Positions 14,895 through 23,745 are shown, counted from the stretch's first letter. The stretch: 32,421 nt of DNA from Deltaproteobacteria bacterium (GCA_030622135.1 JAUXGL010000032.1:1-32421); one strand, 5' to 3'. The notes: generated from the sequence alone by a model not told the origin. Translations and numbers: made by a program.

Positions 14895-16477
14895 GGCAGG
14901 TCCACCATCCGCACGAAGCGGATGCCGGGAAGCTCTTTCATCTCTTCGCACTGGCTCTGATCGACGCGCCGGTCCACCTGGACGACACCGGCGGCGGCAC
15001 CCTGGCCGTCCGAGCGCAGGGCGAAGTTCTTGATGTTGATCCCCTTCTCGCCGGCGAAGGTGCCCACCCGGCCGATGACGCCGGGGACGTCGTCGTTTCT
15101 GAAGAACAGGGTGGGCCCCTCCAGGGGCGCATCGAAGACCAGGCCGTCGACGGACACCAACCTCGGCGGCCTTCCCTCGCCCACCACGGCGCCCTCCACC
15201 CGGACGGCACCCTGGTCGGTGGTCAGAACCATCTGGATCATGCCGGGGAAGCCGCATTCCGCCCGGGAGGTGGCCTCGGTAACCATCAGGCCGCGTCCCT
15301 TGGCCAGAGAGCGAGCGTTGATGGGGTTGACGTCGACATCGTTTAGAAAGGGGCGCAGAGCGGCGCACAGGGCCCGGTCGGTGAGCAGGGCGTAGCGTAC
15401 GTCGACCAACTGACCGCAGTAGGTAACCAGAAGCTCGCGCATGCGGCCCGCCGCCATCCGGGAGACGAAGGCGCCCAACCGGGAGGCCAGCACCAGGTTG
15501 AGTTCCAGCGCCTCCATCTCCTCGGCGGTGACCGCCGGGTAGTTGACCGCGGACTGTAGAACACCCCGGATGAGATAGTCGGCCACGTAGCCGGCCACGT
15601 AGTAGCCCACCTGCTCCTGGGCCTCGGCGGTGCTGGCGCCGATATGCGGGGTGGCCACCACGTTCTCGTGCTCGACCAGCTCGCGCAGGGGCTCGGGTTC
15701 GGTGGCGTAGCAGTCCAGGCCGGCCGCCGAGATCTTCTTGCGGTTTAGCCCATCGAGCAGGGCGGCCTCGTCGACCAGCCCACCCCGAGCAAGGTTCAGC
15801 AGGATGACGCCGTCGCGCATGGAAGCGATCTCCCCCGGGCCGATGAGGTTTACGGTTTTTTCGTTGGCGGGAACGTGCAAGGTGATGATGTGGCTCCTGG
15901 CCAGCAGATCGGGAAGCTCCACCGGCTCGATTCCCCGCTCGCGCGCGCTTTCCACGGTCACGAAGGGATCGTAGCCGATCACCTTCAGACCGAAGGGCTT
16001 GGCCCGGACGGCCACTTCCCGGCCGATCCTCCCCAGGCCGATGATCCCGATGGTCTTGCCGTTCAGCTCCCGCCCCTGCAACTCCTTCTTGGGCCACTTC
16101 CCCGCCTTCATGCCGGCGTCGGCGCGGGTGATCTTCCTGGCGCAGGCGATAATCACCCCAATGACCAGCTCGGCCACGCTCACCGCGTTCACCCCCGGCG
16201 TGTTCACCACCACCACCCCGTGCTCGGTGGCCGCCGCCAAGTCGATGTTGTCCAGCCCCGTCCCGGCCCGGCCGACGATCTTGAGATTTTGTGCCGCATC
16301 CAAAAGCTCGGCCGTCACCTTGGTGGCGCTGCGCACGATCATGCCGTGGTACTCGCCGATGATCTTCTTCAGCTCTTCGGGCGACGGCTTCTGCTTGACC
16401 TCCACCTGGATTTCGGGCTCGGCCCGCAGCTTCGCGATTCCCTCCTCGGCCAGCGGCTCGGCAACCAAGACCTTCAT
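14891..16477 (-). CDS. serA: D-3-phosphoglycerate dehydrogenase, long (ASB + ACT) form
   Basis: This 528-residue enzyme catalyses the first step of serine synthesis, 3-phosphoglycerate to 3-phosphohydroxypyruvate with NAD. The catalytic domain has the nucleotide motif GLGRIG (147-152) and the active-site residues Arg231 (LARGGLVDE), Glu260 (YATEPEP) and His278 (TPHIGAST). An intervening ASB domain (about 310-440) and a C-terminal ACT domain (about 450-528) match the long type found in mycobacteria and many delta-proteobacteria, where serine gives feedback control. The ATG at 16477 is chosen because GGAGG lies exactly 6 bases before it; an ATG at 16483 would abut that site. The MBL gene overlaps its stop. 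No partner aminotransferase or phosphatase gene of the serine pathway is adjacent. Confidence 0.96.
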   Translation of the reverse strand: MKVLVAEPLAEEGIAKLRAEPEIQVEVKQKPSPEELKKIIGEYHGMIVRSATKVTAELLDAAQNLKIVGRAGTGLDNIDLAAATEHGVVVVNTPGVNAVSVAELVIGVIIACARKITRADAGMKAGKWPKKELQGRELNGKTIGIIGLGRIGREVAVRAKPFGLKVIGYDPFVTVESARERGIEPVELPDLLARSHIITLHVPANEKTVNLIGPGEIASMRDGVILLNLARGGLVDEAALLDGLNRKKISAAGLDCYATEPEPLRELVEHENVVATPHIGASTAEAQEQVGYYVAGYVADYLIRGVLQSAVNYPAVTAEEMEALELNLVLASRLGAFVSRMAAGRMRELLVTYCGQLVDVRYALLTDRALCAALRPFLNDVDVNPINARSLAKGRGLMVTEATSRAECGFPGMIQMVLTTDQGAVRVEGAVVGEGRPPRLVSVDGLVFDAPLEGPTLFFRNDDVPGVIGRVGTFAGEKGINIKNFALRSDGQGAAAGVVQVDRRVDQSQCEEMKELPGIRFVRMVDLP

Positions 16478-16537
16478 GGGCATCCTCCAGGTAGGTTTTT
16501 AGACAGCATGCCACTGGATTGCTTCGGGATCAATCGG

Positions 16538-16543
16538 TATGAT
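16538..16543 (+). promoter_or_regulatory. TATGAT -10-like element placed for a leaderless transcript
   Basis: TATGAT ends 6 bases before the ATG at 16550. Transcription from it would start at or next to the ATG, giving a leaderless message, which agrees with the absence of a ribosome binding site there. The -35 side is weak, so this is only suggestive. Confidence 0.25.
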
Positions 16544-16549
16544 TATGAA

Positions 16550-17797
16550 ATGTGGAAACCCGGCCCGGATCCGACCGGCGAGACCACTCTCGAGGTGGCC
16601 GTCAGCCCCGCTCAGGTGGGTGGTCAGGCGAAGAAGAAATCCATCCCGCGCATCGCCGGCATCGACATCGCCCGGGGCATCGCCATCTACCTGATGATCC
16701 AGAGCCACACCGTCAAGGGGCTGCTGTACTTCCGCGACATGCCCGACTGGGGCATCTGGCCCATGCACACCTTGACCAAGATCAGCTCCTCGCTCTTCGT
16801 GATCGTCTACGGGGTAACCCTGGGCATCATCTTCCTGCCGCGTACCCTAACGGGCCGGTGGAAGGCGACCGCCCGGCACCTGTGGTGGCGCACGCTGGTA
16901 GTCATCTTCTGGTACAAGGTCCTCATCCTGGTCCAGACCCTCCAGACCCGCCCGCCGGACGTGATCATCGACATGCTGCTCTACAAGAAGTTTCCCGACT
17001 TCGTCGAGATACTTAATTTCTACGGCTGGATCATGCTGGGCATTCCCCTGCTGCTGCCGTTGTGGCGCAAGCTGCCCATCTGGGCCGGCCTGGCCATCGC
17101 CGTGAGCCTGGCCCTGCTGGGGAAACTGCTCAGTTACTGGGATTTCGGCGGGGTCGCCCAGATCAAGGCCATGGTGGTCGAACAGAAGGGCTACTTCTGC
17201 TACGGCATTCTGACCCGCGGGCCCATGGTGCTGTTCGGGCTGTTTCTAGGCGACTTGCTCGGGCGCGCGCTCGACTTTCACAAGCGCCGCAAGCAGCTGG
17301 CCATCGGCTGCGTGGGCGTCGGCCTGTTCATGCTGCTCTTGATGTTCAGCGCCTACCACGCCAATATCGGCAAGGTGGTGGTCGACATGGCCCGCAACAT
17401 CGGCAAGCATCCTCCCCAGATCTACTTCGTGCTCTTCAGCACCGGCGGGGCGCTGTTCGTTTTGGGGCTGTGCCTGTTCATCCAGGGACGCAGCCCCTGG
17501 TACCTAAAACCGTTCGAGATCCTGGGCCGGGAATCCCTGGTCACCTTCAACTTCCACATATGCTTCATCTTCCTGGGCCTCAGATGGCTGTGCGGACTGA
17601 AACGCTTCAAGACCCCGGAGGTGACCTATGGACAAGCGCTGCTGCTGGTCCTGGTGACCACCGCCGCGTGCATCGGCGTGGCCATGCTCAACACCGCCCG
17701 CAAGAAGCGCAAGCGAGCGCGGAAGCAAACCGAAACCGCCCGTTTGAAGGCCGAAAGAAAAACAGAGCAAAACCTAATGAAGGAGTTCGACCGATGA
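16550..17797 (+). CDS. Polytopic acyltransferase-like membrane protein
   Basis: This protein of about 415 residues has roughly ten hydrophobic helices. It opens with RIAGIDIARGIAIYLMIQSH, the R-x-x-G-x-D-x-x-R-G and trailing His signature shared by heparan-alpha-glucosaminide acetyltransferase-like, OpgC-like and acyltransferase-3 membrane proteins. These move acyl groups across the inner membrane onto sugars or glycans. The C-terminus is a very basic tail (KKRKRARK). The start is uncertain: the ATG at 16550 is used, while an ATG at 16508 would add 14 residues and leave only 30 bases to the divergent serA start. The stop overlaps the ATG of the next gene, so the two are translationally coupled. 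The pairing with a serine hydrolase hints at a cell-wall or glycan role. Confidence 0.75.
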   Translation: MWKPGPDPTGETTLEVAVSPAQVGGQAKKKSIPRIAGIDIARGIAIYLMIQSHTVKGLLYFRDMPDWGIWPMHTLTKISSSLFVIVYGVTLGIIFLPRTLTGRWKATARHLWWRTLVVIFWYKVLILVQTLQTRPPDVIIDMLLYKKFPDFVEILNFYGWIMLGIPLLLPLWRKLPIWAGLAIAVSLALLGKLLSYWDFGGVAQIKAMVVEQKGYFCYGILTRGPMVLFGLFLGDLLGRALDFHKRRKQLAIGCVGVGLFMLLLMFSAYHANIGKVVVDMARNIGKHPPQIYFVLFSTGGALFVLGLCLFIQGRSPWYLKPFEILGRESLVTFNFHICFIFLGLRWLCGLKRFKTPEVTYGQALLLVLVTTAACIGVAMLNTARKKRKRARKQTETARLKAERKTEQNLMKEFDR

Positions 17798-18870
17798 CCC
17801 CATCCGGCCACCGTTCCGCCATCAGCCTGTCAGTCACCTGCCTCCTGGCCGCCCTGCTCGTTCCGGCGGCCCGGGCCAAGCCCGCCTGGCCAATCAGCCT
17901 GCAGGCCGAGGTAACCCGCGAGGCCCGCGGGTTCGACGGCGAGATCGCAGTCTACGTCAAGGAGCTCTCAACCGGCATCCGCTACACCCACAACGCGGCC
18001 ACCCCCGTCTACCTAGCCTCGGGCATCAAGATCATGGTTCTGATCACGGTGTTCGAAGAGATCTCCACAGGCAGGCTGCAGTGGGCCGAGCAGCTCGGAT
18101 TCGGTAAAGAGGACATACGCGACGGCGCCTACAAGCTCCTGCCCAAACAGGTCGGTATGCGGTTTAGCGTGAAACAGTTGGTCGGCTGGATGATGGAGAA
18201 GAGCGACAACGCCGCCACCGACCTGCTGATCAAGCGCGTCGGCATACAGACGATCAACGCCACCGTGCAGAAGTACGGCGGGCCCGAGTTCTGCTGGATC
18301 ACCTCGATACTGGACGTGCGCCGCAACATCTACGAGCAAATCGATCAGCGTGCCGTCGGGCTGACCAACCTGCAAATCGCCGAGTTGGCCAAGAAACGCC
18401 CGCTGAGCCGGCGGGCCCGGCACCTGGGAAAACTCATCGGCAAAAAGAATAAAAAGTACACCTCCCGGGATCTGTGGAAGGCCTTCAGGGCCTACTACGA
18501 TTCCGGCCTCAACAGCGCTCCCCTCGACGCCGTCGGAAAGCTGCTGGAGTCGATCGAGCGCGGCGAGGTGGTCAGCCCAAAAGCCTCGAGGCAGATGATC
18601 GAGATCATGAAGCGCTGCCAGACCGGCAAGAGGCGCATCCGCGCGGGGCTGCCCGACAAGGTGGTCCTGGCGCACAAGACCGGCACGCAACTGAAAAGAA
18701 TCTGCGACCTGGGGATCCTGTACCTGCCCGATGAGCAGCCGGTGGTGTTCGCCATCTGCCTGAAGGAATTCTCGTCCCGCAGAAAGGCCGAAGCCCTGGT
18801 GTCCCGCCTGGCCAAAAAGACCGCCGATCTGCTGCTCCCCCTGCACCCCGAACCAGAGCCCACGGAGTAA
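17794..18870 (+). CDS. Secreted class A beta-lactamase-like serine hydrolase
   Basis: This 358-residue protein has a signal peptide (residues 1-28, ending ARA) and the three penicillin-recognising motifs in order: SGIK (Ser76, Lys79), SDN (137-139) and KTG (295-297). The core is closest to class A beta-lactamase and related serine hydrolases. I cannot find a clear ExxLN omega-loop glutamate. Between SDN and KTG there are about 155 residues, longer than usual, with a basic stretch (KKRPLSRRARHLGKLIGKKN). It may be a peptidase or a penicillin-binding-like enzyme rather than a drug-resistance enzyme. The ATG overlaps the upstream stop (ATGA), with AAGGAG about 8 bases before it, so it is coupled to the acyltransferase-like gene. 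Confidence 0.88.
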   Translation: MTPSGHRSAISLSVTCLLAALLVPAARAKPAWPISLQAEVTREARGFDGEIAVYVKELSTGIRYTHNAATPVYLASGIKIMVLITVFEEISTGRLQWAEQLGFGKEDIRDGAYKLLPKQVGMRFSVKQLVGWMMEKSDNAATDLLIKRVGIQTINATVQKYGGPEFCWITSILDVRRNIYEQIDQRAVGLTNLQIAELAKKRPLSRRARHLGKLIGKKNKKYTSRDLWKAFRAYYDSGLNSAPLDAVGKLLESIERGEVVSPKASRQMIEIMKRCQTGKRRIRAGLPDKVVLAHKTGTQLKRICDLGILYLPDEQPVVFAICLKEFSSRRKAEALVSRLAKKTADLLLPLHPEPEPTE

Positions 18871-18877
18871 ATGGGAG

Positions 18878-18890
18878 CGGGGAACCCCCG
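18878..18890. terminator. Weak hairpin between convergent genes
   Basis: CGGGG and CCCCG form a 5-bp stem around a 3-base loop in the 21-base gap between two convergent genes. There is no U-tract on either strand, so terminator function is doubtful. Confidence 0.2.
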
Positions 18891-18891
18891 G

Positions 18892-20841
18892 TCAATTCCC
18901 AACGGCTATATCATCTATTCTTGAAAAGTTTTCAGAGTAATTGCCTCCTTCTATCCTGAACTCGACCTCATTGGCGCCTGTGTCTAGAAGAACCTTTTCC
19001 TGCTGCCAACCGGCTGTCTCTGCGTTGGTTGAAAATCTCTCCTCGGAATTTACCAGCACCTTGAGGTAATAGGAGGAATGACCAGGGCTGTGCTTGTACC
19101 AAAAGCGAACCACCTTGCCGGCAGAAACGTTTGCAAGGTTAATCATAAACCAGCTGCTGCGCATGAAACCGGGTGTGCCGAACTGAGCTGCTTGAGCACC
19201 CCCATGAATATCGTCGCCCTGTAAAATTGGGAATACTGAATCAGAATGATTTCTCCCAATTACCCAGGGATTACCCGAGCTCAGATGGTCCCATTCGGCA
19301 TCCGGGCCCTCAAAGTCTTCTGCAAAAGAATCACCATCCGCGGCTCTTGCGAATTTGGCATCAAAAGACCGGTCACAACCAAATCCAGGATCTTCCATTT
19401 TAAGGTAATATCGGCCGCCCACCTCTTGTATGGCACCGGCATCAAAACCTTCCCAGGCCATGAATATCCACCCTGGAGCAGAAACCGGGACAAGCTCTAT
19501 GGTTTCATCTTCGCAATAAGGGCTCGAAGTGAGTTCGTCGTTCAGTAACATATCTACGCGGCAATCGTCGGTAACAGCCTCATTCGGAATGACGTTGATG
19601 CTGCAATGGCAACCAACCGTGAATATCCACAAAGGACTGTAACTTATCGCGCCATGATTATCCCGTGCTTCCACCTGCCAGGAGTACACACCCTCGTCAC
19701 TGTAGAAATCCCAACTCGGCCGATAGGTCGGATTTTCGAGGCCTTCCAGGCCGCCCTCAAAGGCCATACTGCCGGGTTCACAATCCACCACGTCACCGTC
19801 CTCTTCCCAAATGCAAATTCTGTAAAGCACCGTATCACCCGGATCGGGATCTCCGCCCTCCCAAGTGAATGCTATCGCACCTTCATGTACATCACATGCG
19901 TCATTGGCGGGGAATGGGTTTGATGGCATGAACGGAGCCGTATTATCGACATCAGCGGTTGAAAACACCCAATGATCATATCCGGGTTGCTCTGCTCCCC
20001 ACTGATCTCTGGCAACGATCATCCAGTGATATGTAGCGTTGGTATCGAGGTCGGGCAGGGAATAAAACTTTTCGTTCACTCCGGTGCGATATGTAACCTG
20101 GCCGGGAAGTACATCCTTTCCAAAATAGATGTCATACACCACGTCGTCGCCATCCGGATCGTTTTGAATATGCGCTTCTGCTCCAAAGACTTGCCAGGTC
20201 AGCACCAGCCCTTTTGTGGCTACTCCCGTGGTGTCTGGTTTTGGTCTGGGAGCGTACGGGGAATACGGAGCCCTGTTGTTGAGTGATTCGGAAAAATGCG
20301 CCGTGACCATTTTGTCGGAGTTCATGGTGACATCATCGGGGTTGGCATTGCCCGAAAGGTCACCCTCCCAGTGGTCAAATACCCACCCGGCACCGGTCAC
20401 AGCACATAGTTGCACCACGGTCCCTTCCGGATACGTATCGCCGGCGGGGTCTACGTGCGCGCCGGCTGCTTCCGCCGCCGCCGGTGAAACCGCGGTGGTC
20501 AGCTCGTATGTCGTCGCGGCGGCCACAAATACCGCGGTAACGATCTTGTCGGAGTCCATATTCAGGCTAATTGTGCCGGTCGTGGCGTTTGAAGCACCTA
20601 GCCAATTGGAAAAAACAAATCCTTGCGCTGAAGTTGCTGTAATATCTACTTGAGTATCCCGGATGTATTCATGTTCACCTACAACAGGATTTGTTGCTCC
20701 TCCATCATCGGGGGTGACCATAACGGTAAGTTTGTATTTATCGCCGTGGGGACGAGAAGAATTCGAGCACGAAAAACATAAAAACAGAATCAGGCTCGTT
20801 CCTATTGAACGCAAGAACACTGCGCCAATCTGCTTTCTCAT
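18892..20841 (-). CDS. Lipoprotein with InlB-type and FN3-like domains
   Basis: This 649-residue protein has a lipoprotein signal with Cys25 (FLCFSC). The ATG at 20841 is chosen because AGGAG lies 8 bases upstream; the in-frame ATG at 20859 would cover that site. Two divergent InlB B-repeat-like modules (YKLTVMVTPDDGG...WLGASN and YELTTAVSP...DHWEGDLSG) come first. Two FN3-like modules follow, the clearest signs being TYHWMIVARDQWG and YSWQVEARDNHG. A third InlB-like segment with extra cysteines and a C-terminal beta-sandwich ending SRIDDIAVGN complete it. Such proteins are usually surface adhesins or scaffolds. The base composition is visibly more AT-rich than the neighbouring genes, suggesting a different history, possibly transfer. 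A candidate promoter lies at 20881-20910. Confidence 0.88.
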   Translation of the reverse strand: MRKQIGAVFLRSIGTSLILFLCFSCSNSSRPHGDKYKLTVMVTPDDGGATNPVVGEHEYIRDTQVDITATSAQGFVFSNWLGASNATTGTISLNMDSDKIVTAVFVAAATTYELTTAVSPAAAEAAGAHVDPAGDTYPEGTVVQLCAVTGAGWVFDHWEGDLSGNANPDDVTMNSDKMVTAHFSESLNNRAPYSPYAPRPKPDTTGVATKGLVLTWQVFGAEAHIQNDPDGDDVVYDIYFGKDVLPGQVTYRTGVNEKFYSLPDLDTNATYHWMIVARDQWGAEQPGYDHWVFSTADVDNTAPFMPSNPFPANDACDVHEGAIAFTWEGGDPDPGDTVLYRICIWEEDGDVVDCEPGSMAFEGGLEGLENPTYRPSWDFYSDEGVYSWQVEARDNHGAISYSPLWIFTVGCHCSINVIPNEAVTDDCRVDMLLNDELTSSPYCEDETIELVPVSAPGWIFMAWEGFDAGAIQEVGGRYYLKMEDPGFGCDRSFDAKFARAADGDSFAEDFEGPDAEWDHLSSGNPWVIGRNHSDSVFPILQGDDIHGGAQAAQFGTPGFMRSSWFMINLANVSAGKVVRFWYKHSPGHSSYYLKVLVNSEERFSTNAETAGWQQEKVLLDTGANEVEFRIEGGNYSENFSRIDDIAVGN

Positions 20842-20880
20842 GTCAATTACTCCTCTCATTCATGATTTAGCATTTATCAG

Positions 20881-20910
20881 AGTTTAGCTTACGTTCCGCG
20901 GAAATATCAA
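20881..20910 (-). promoter_or_regulatory. Candidate promoter of the InlB-type lipoprotein gene
   Basis: On the minus strand TTGATA (20910-20905) and TAAACT (20886-20881) are 18 bases apart. The predicted start near 20874 gives a leader of about 33 bases before the ATG at 20841, with an AGGAG ribosome binding site inside it. Confidence 0.4.
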
Positions 20911-21100
20911 TGGAGAAGAGAGGACCCCAATCTACCGGTAATGCCCGAAAGGCGATGTGTAACCCATTGACTTCTCAAAGAAACTACAGATGCCCAGTGC
21001 CAAAGATACGATGAGAGAAGAGAACTCGAGGGCCTCTCGCAAGTTGCCAAATTAACTCGGTAGACGCGTTTTGCCGCGTTTTTCAGCGGCCCTATCTTTT

Positions 21101-21119
21101 CAAGGGTGCTGCACCCTTG
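21101..21119. repeat. Perfect 19-base palindrome in the intergenic region
   Basis: CAAGGGTGC and GCACCCTTG are exact reverse complements around a single T. There is no U-tract after it on either strand. It could be a protein-binding site or part of a dispersed palindromic element. Confidence 0.6.
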
Positions 21120-21369
21120 TGGTGTTGGGGTTGCCGTGAAAGGGGGGTGGGAGATCGTGGAGAGGAGGAACCGAGGAACGGAGGTGGCCCGTGTTCGGAG
21201 TGGGGCTAGACATCTTCCGGGTGCCGGGCGCTACGTACCCATGTCTGTTGAATAACTGCGCAGTCAGATAGCTGCCATACCCGCAGCGTCGCTCATCACG
21301 GTCAACGGGCGGACAGCGAAATGCTAAATGCAAAATGCAAGTGTCTGACCTCCGATCACACTGGGTTCG

Positions 21370-23562
21370 TCAGGAAGGGTCCACCCGGGTGATCCGCTCG
21401 GGTGGCGGGCTGCCCCGTTGGGTGAAAAAGTCGGCCAGTTGGTCGCAGATTTCTTCGAGGGTGCCGGTGAGCGCGGTTGCGGGGGGTAGACTTTTTATGA
21501 ATTTCTTCCCGTAAGAACGGGACCGGAGCCGGCTGTCCAAGAGAACCACCACGCCCCAGTCGCTGGTCGAACGTACCAGCCGACCGAAGCCCTGCTTGAG
21601 CTTGAGCACCGCCCGGGGAAGCATGAACTCAAAAAACGCGCTGTGGCCGTCCAGCTCCACCGCCTCCATGCGTGCCTGCACTATGGGATCGTCCGGCACG
21701 TCGAAGGGCAGCCGGGTGATGACCACGTTGCTCAGCGAGGGCCCGGTCACGTCCACTCCCTGCCAGAAGCTGTCCGTGCCGAAGAGAACGCTGCTCTCGT
21801 CGTCGCGGAAGATATGCAGCAGCCGGTCGCGGGGCATCTCTCCCTGACAGAGCGGCTGAAACCCCATCTCCGCCAGCCGATCCCGAATCAGATCGTACAC
21901 CCGGGTCATCAAACCCCAGGAGGTGAACAACACCAGCGCCCGGCCTCCGCTGGCCGAGACCACCTGGAAAACCGCCTCCGGCAACACCTGCGCGAAGCGG
22001 GGTTGATCGGGCGGCGGCAGATCGGCGGGCAAGCCCAGCCGGACCTGCTCCTCGAAATCGAAGGGGCTGTCCACCAGCAAAGTCCGCACCCGCTCGGACG
22101 GCTGCTGCAAAACGCCGATTCGCCGGGCGAGGAAATCGAAGGACCCGCCCACCGACAGAGTCGCCGAGGTGTGCACCACCGTGGCCATCGGCTCGTAGAG
22201 CGTCTCGTTCATCAGGCCGGAGACGTCCAGGGGGGCGGACTGGAAATTGATGCGCTGCTTGCCCTTGCGGCCGGCCGCGGCCCAGCGGACCGAGCCATCG
22301 GGCTCCTCGGAAACCAGGTGGACCGTCTGGGCCGCCAGCTCACCGGCGCGGGATACGCAGGCCCGCACCTCGGCCAACCTGCCCTGGTCCTCGGTGAGAT
22401 CCACCAACCGCTCCAGCAGCCGTCCCACTTCCTTGGAGAGACCGGAGGCGCAATCCGCCGCCTGGACGAACCCCTCCCGGACCGCCGTCCACCCCGGTTG
22501 GGCGTAGGTTTCGGAGGTCAACCGGATGCGGGCGTCCCCCGGTCCCCGGGTCGTGTCCTGCTCCTTGATGAAGCCCAAAAGGATGTCGAAGGCCCGCCGA
22601 TAGGCATCGCGGGTTCTTTCGACCCGCGGAATAACGGATCCCTCGGTCTCCGCTGCCAGTAGATCCGCCCGGCCACCCGCCGGCGCCCCGCCCAGGGTCT
22701 GGGCTTCCTGGACCAACGGCCGGAGCAGACCGCCCTTATTCTTACCGGACGGCTGCAACCGAGAGAGAATCCTCTGTACGCCCATGCGGGTGAGACGAAC
22801 CCCGAAAAACGAGCCGGCCGAATCTTCCACTACGTGGGCCTCGTCGATAATCACCCGGGTGAAGGCAGGCAAGACCGCCTGGCGTTTCCAGTCTGCCTTG
22901 GCCCGGCGCAGGGCCAGGTCGGCGAACAGCAGGTGGTGGTTGACCACCAACACGTGGGCCTGCTCGGCGGCCTTGCGGGCCGCAGCGAAGAAGCACCCCT
23001 CCCGCTGGGGACAGGCACGCCCCAGGCAGGCATCCGCGTCCGAACAGACCAGTCCCCAGGTTTCCGCCGGGACCGCGAAAGGCAGGTCCGACTTCGTGCC
23101 GTCTTTGGTCTCGTGGGCCCAGGCGGAGATGTCCTGGAAAACCTCGTCGAACTCGCTAGATACCAGCGTTTGCTGACGCAGGCGATCGGCGAGCCTGCGC
23201 CTGCAGAGGTAGTTGCCCCGTCCCTTGACCAACACCACCGACAGATCTCCGCCCAGGACGTCACGAATCAGGGGCAGGTCCTTGTAGACCAACTGCTCCT
23301 GCAGGTTGATGGTGGCCGAAGAAACCACCACCCGTTCTTTCGAGGACCGGGCCCAGACGCAGGCGGGCAGCCCATAGGCCAGGCTCTTGCCCACACCGGT
23401 CCCCGCCTCCGCCACCAGCACCTGATCCCGGTTGAAGGCTTCCGCCACCGCCATGAGCATTTGAACCTGCCCGGGTCTTTCCTCGAACCCCGCGAGCCTC
23501 TCGCTCACCTTGCCGCCATTTCGAATCATGGCGGCGATCTGTTCTGGATCTATTCGCCCCAT
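21370..23562 (-). CDS. DinG/XPD-type superfamily 2 DNA helicase
   Basis: This 730-residue protein is an ATP-dependent 5'-3' helicase of the DinG/YoaA/XPD group. Walker A is EAGTGVGKS (Lys59) and Walker B is IIDEAH. Between them four cysteines (YLCRRRL, then VCSDADACLGRACPQREGC, which offers several) match the 4Fe-4S cluster domain of this group. C-terminal helicase motifs include LFTSWG, FGTDSFWQGVDV and QGFGRLVRS. There is no N-terminal exonuclease domain. The family unwinds R-loops, forked structures and damaged DNA. The ATG at 23562 has only a weak upstream site but leaves the normal N-terminus (FEERPGQVQML). It is probably a single-gene unit, divergent from the HAD lipoprotein gene. Confidence 0.94.
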   Translation of the reverse strand: MGRIDPEQIAAMIRNGGKVSERLAGFEERPGQVQMLMAVAEAFNRDQVLVAEAGTGVGKSLAYGLPACVWARSSKERVVVSSATINLQEQLVYKDLPLIRDVLGGDLSVVLVKGRGNYLCRRRLADRLRQQTLVSSEFDEVFQDISAWAHETKDGTKSDLPFAVPAETWGLVCSDADACLGRACPQREGCFFAAARKAAEQAHVLVVNHHLLFADLALRRAKADWKRQAVLPAFTRVIIDEAHVVEDSAGSFFGVRLTRMGVQRILSRLQPSGKNKGGLLRPLVQEAQTLGGAPAGGRADLLAAETEGSVIPRVERTRDAYRRAFDILLGFIKEQDTTRGPGDARIRLTSETYAQPGWTAVREGFVQAADCASGLSKEVGRLLERLVDLTEDQGRLAEVRACVSRAGELAAQTVHLVSEEPDGSVRWAAAGRKGKQRINFQSAPLDVSGLMNETLYEPMATVVHTSATLSVGGSFDFLARRIGVLQQPSERVRTLLVDSPFDFEEQVRLGLPADLPPPDQPRFAQVLPEAVFQVVSASGGRALVLFTSWGLMTRVYDLIRDRLAEMGFQPLCQGEMPRDRLLHIFRDDESSVLFGTDSFWQGVDVTGPSLSNVVITRLPFDVPDDPIVQARMEAVELDGHSAFFEFMLPRAVLKLKQGFGRLVRSTSDWGVVVLLDSRLRSRSYGKKFIKSLPPATALTGTLEEICDQLADFFTQRGSPPPERITRVDPS

Positions 23563-23715
23563 CGGCTACGGCCTATCGCCGGCGGGCCCAGCGGCCCATC
23601 TCCAAGAACCCCAGCGAGCCCAAGACCTGTAACCACCTGCCGACTCTGCATTTACCCACCTCCAAACCACATTAATATTTGATATTGCCAGACCCACCCC
23701 GGAGAAAAAAGGATT

Positions 23716-23745
23716 TTGCACTCGGCGGCCAAGTTGTTCTACACT
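23716..23745 (+). promoter_or_regulatory. Weak promoter-like pair upstream of the HAD lipoprotein gene
   Basis: TTGCAC (23716-23721) and TACACT (23740-23745) are 18 bases apart, giving a leader of about 35 bases before the TTG start at 23788. Both hexamers match consensus only partly. The rest of the 225-base gap to the divergent helicase gene holds a short AT-rich patch near 23671-23686 and nothing else I can name. Confidence 0.22.

Larger units (their letters stand above)
20842..21369. other. Gene-free region between the InlB lipoprotein and dinG-like genes
   Basis: No credible gene is seen in these 528 bases; a 77-residue open frame at 21100-21333 on the minus strand has no recognisable features. 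The part nearest 20842 holds a promoter-like pair. A GCCGC/GCGGC dyad with a T-rich loop lies near 21073-21090, and a perfect 19-base palindrome lies at 21101-21119. Around 21320-21352 there is a short A-rich string with ATGC repeats leading into AAGTGTCTGACC. The mixture of palindrome and low-complexity sequence looks like repeat or mobile-element debris. Confidence 0.5.

Noticed and set aside
14895-16514. Long N-terminal extension of the MBL-fold protein
   Set aside because: The extension is serA read in another frame; the GTG overlapping the serA stop is the natural start.
15875-16549. N-terminal extension of the acyltransferase-like protein into the serA region
   Set aside because: This part is antisense to serA, which has full catalytic motifs; homology to membrane acyltransferases begins after 16550.
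18878-18890. Strong bidirectional terminator between convergent genes
   Set aside because: The stem is only 5 bp and no U-run follows on either strand; kept only as a low-confidence hairpin.
21100-21333. 77-codon minus-strand open frame in the gene-free region
   Set aside because: No ribosome binding site, no domain, and its end lies inside a palindrome.
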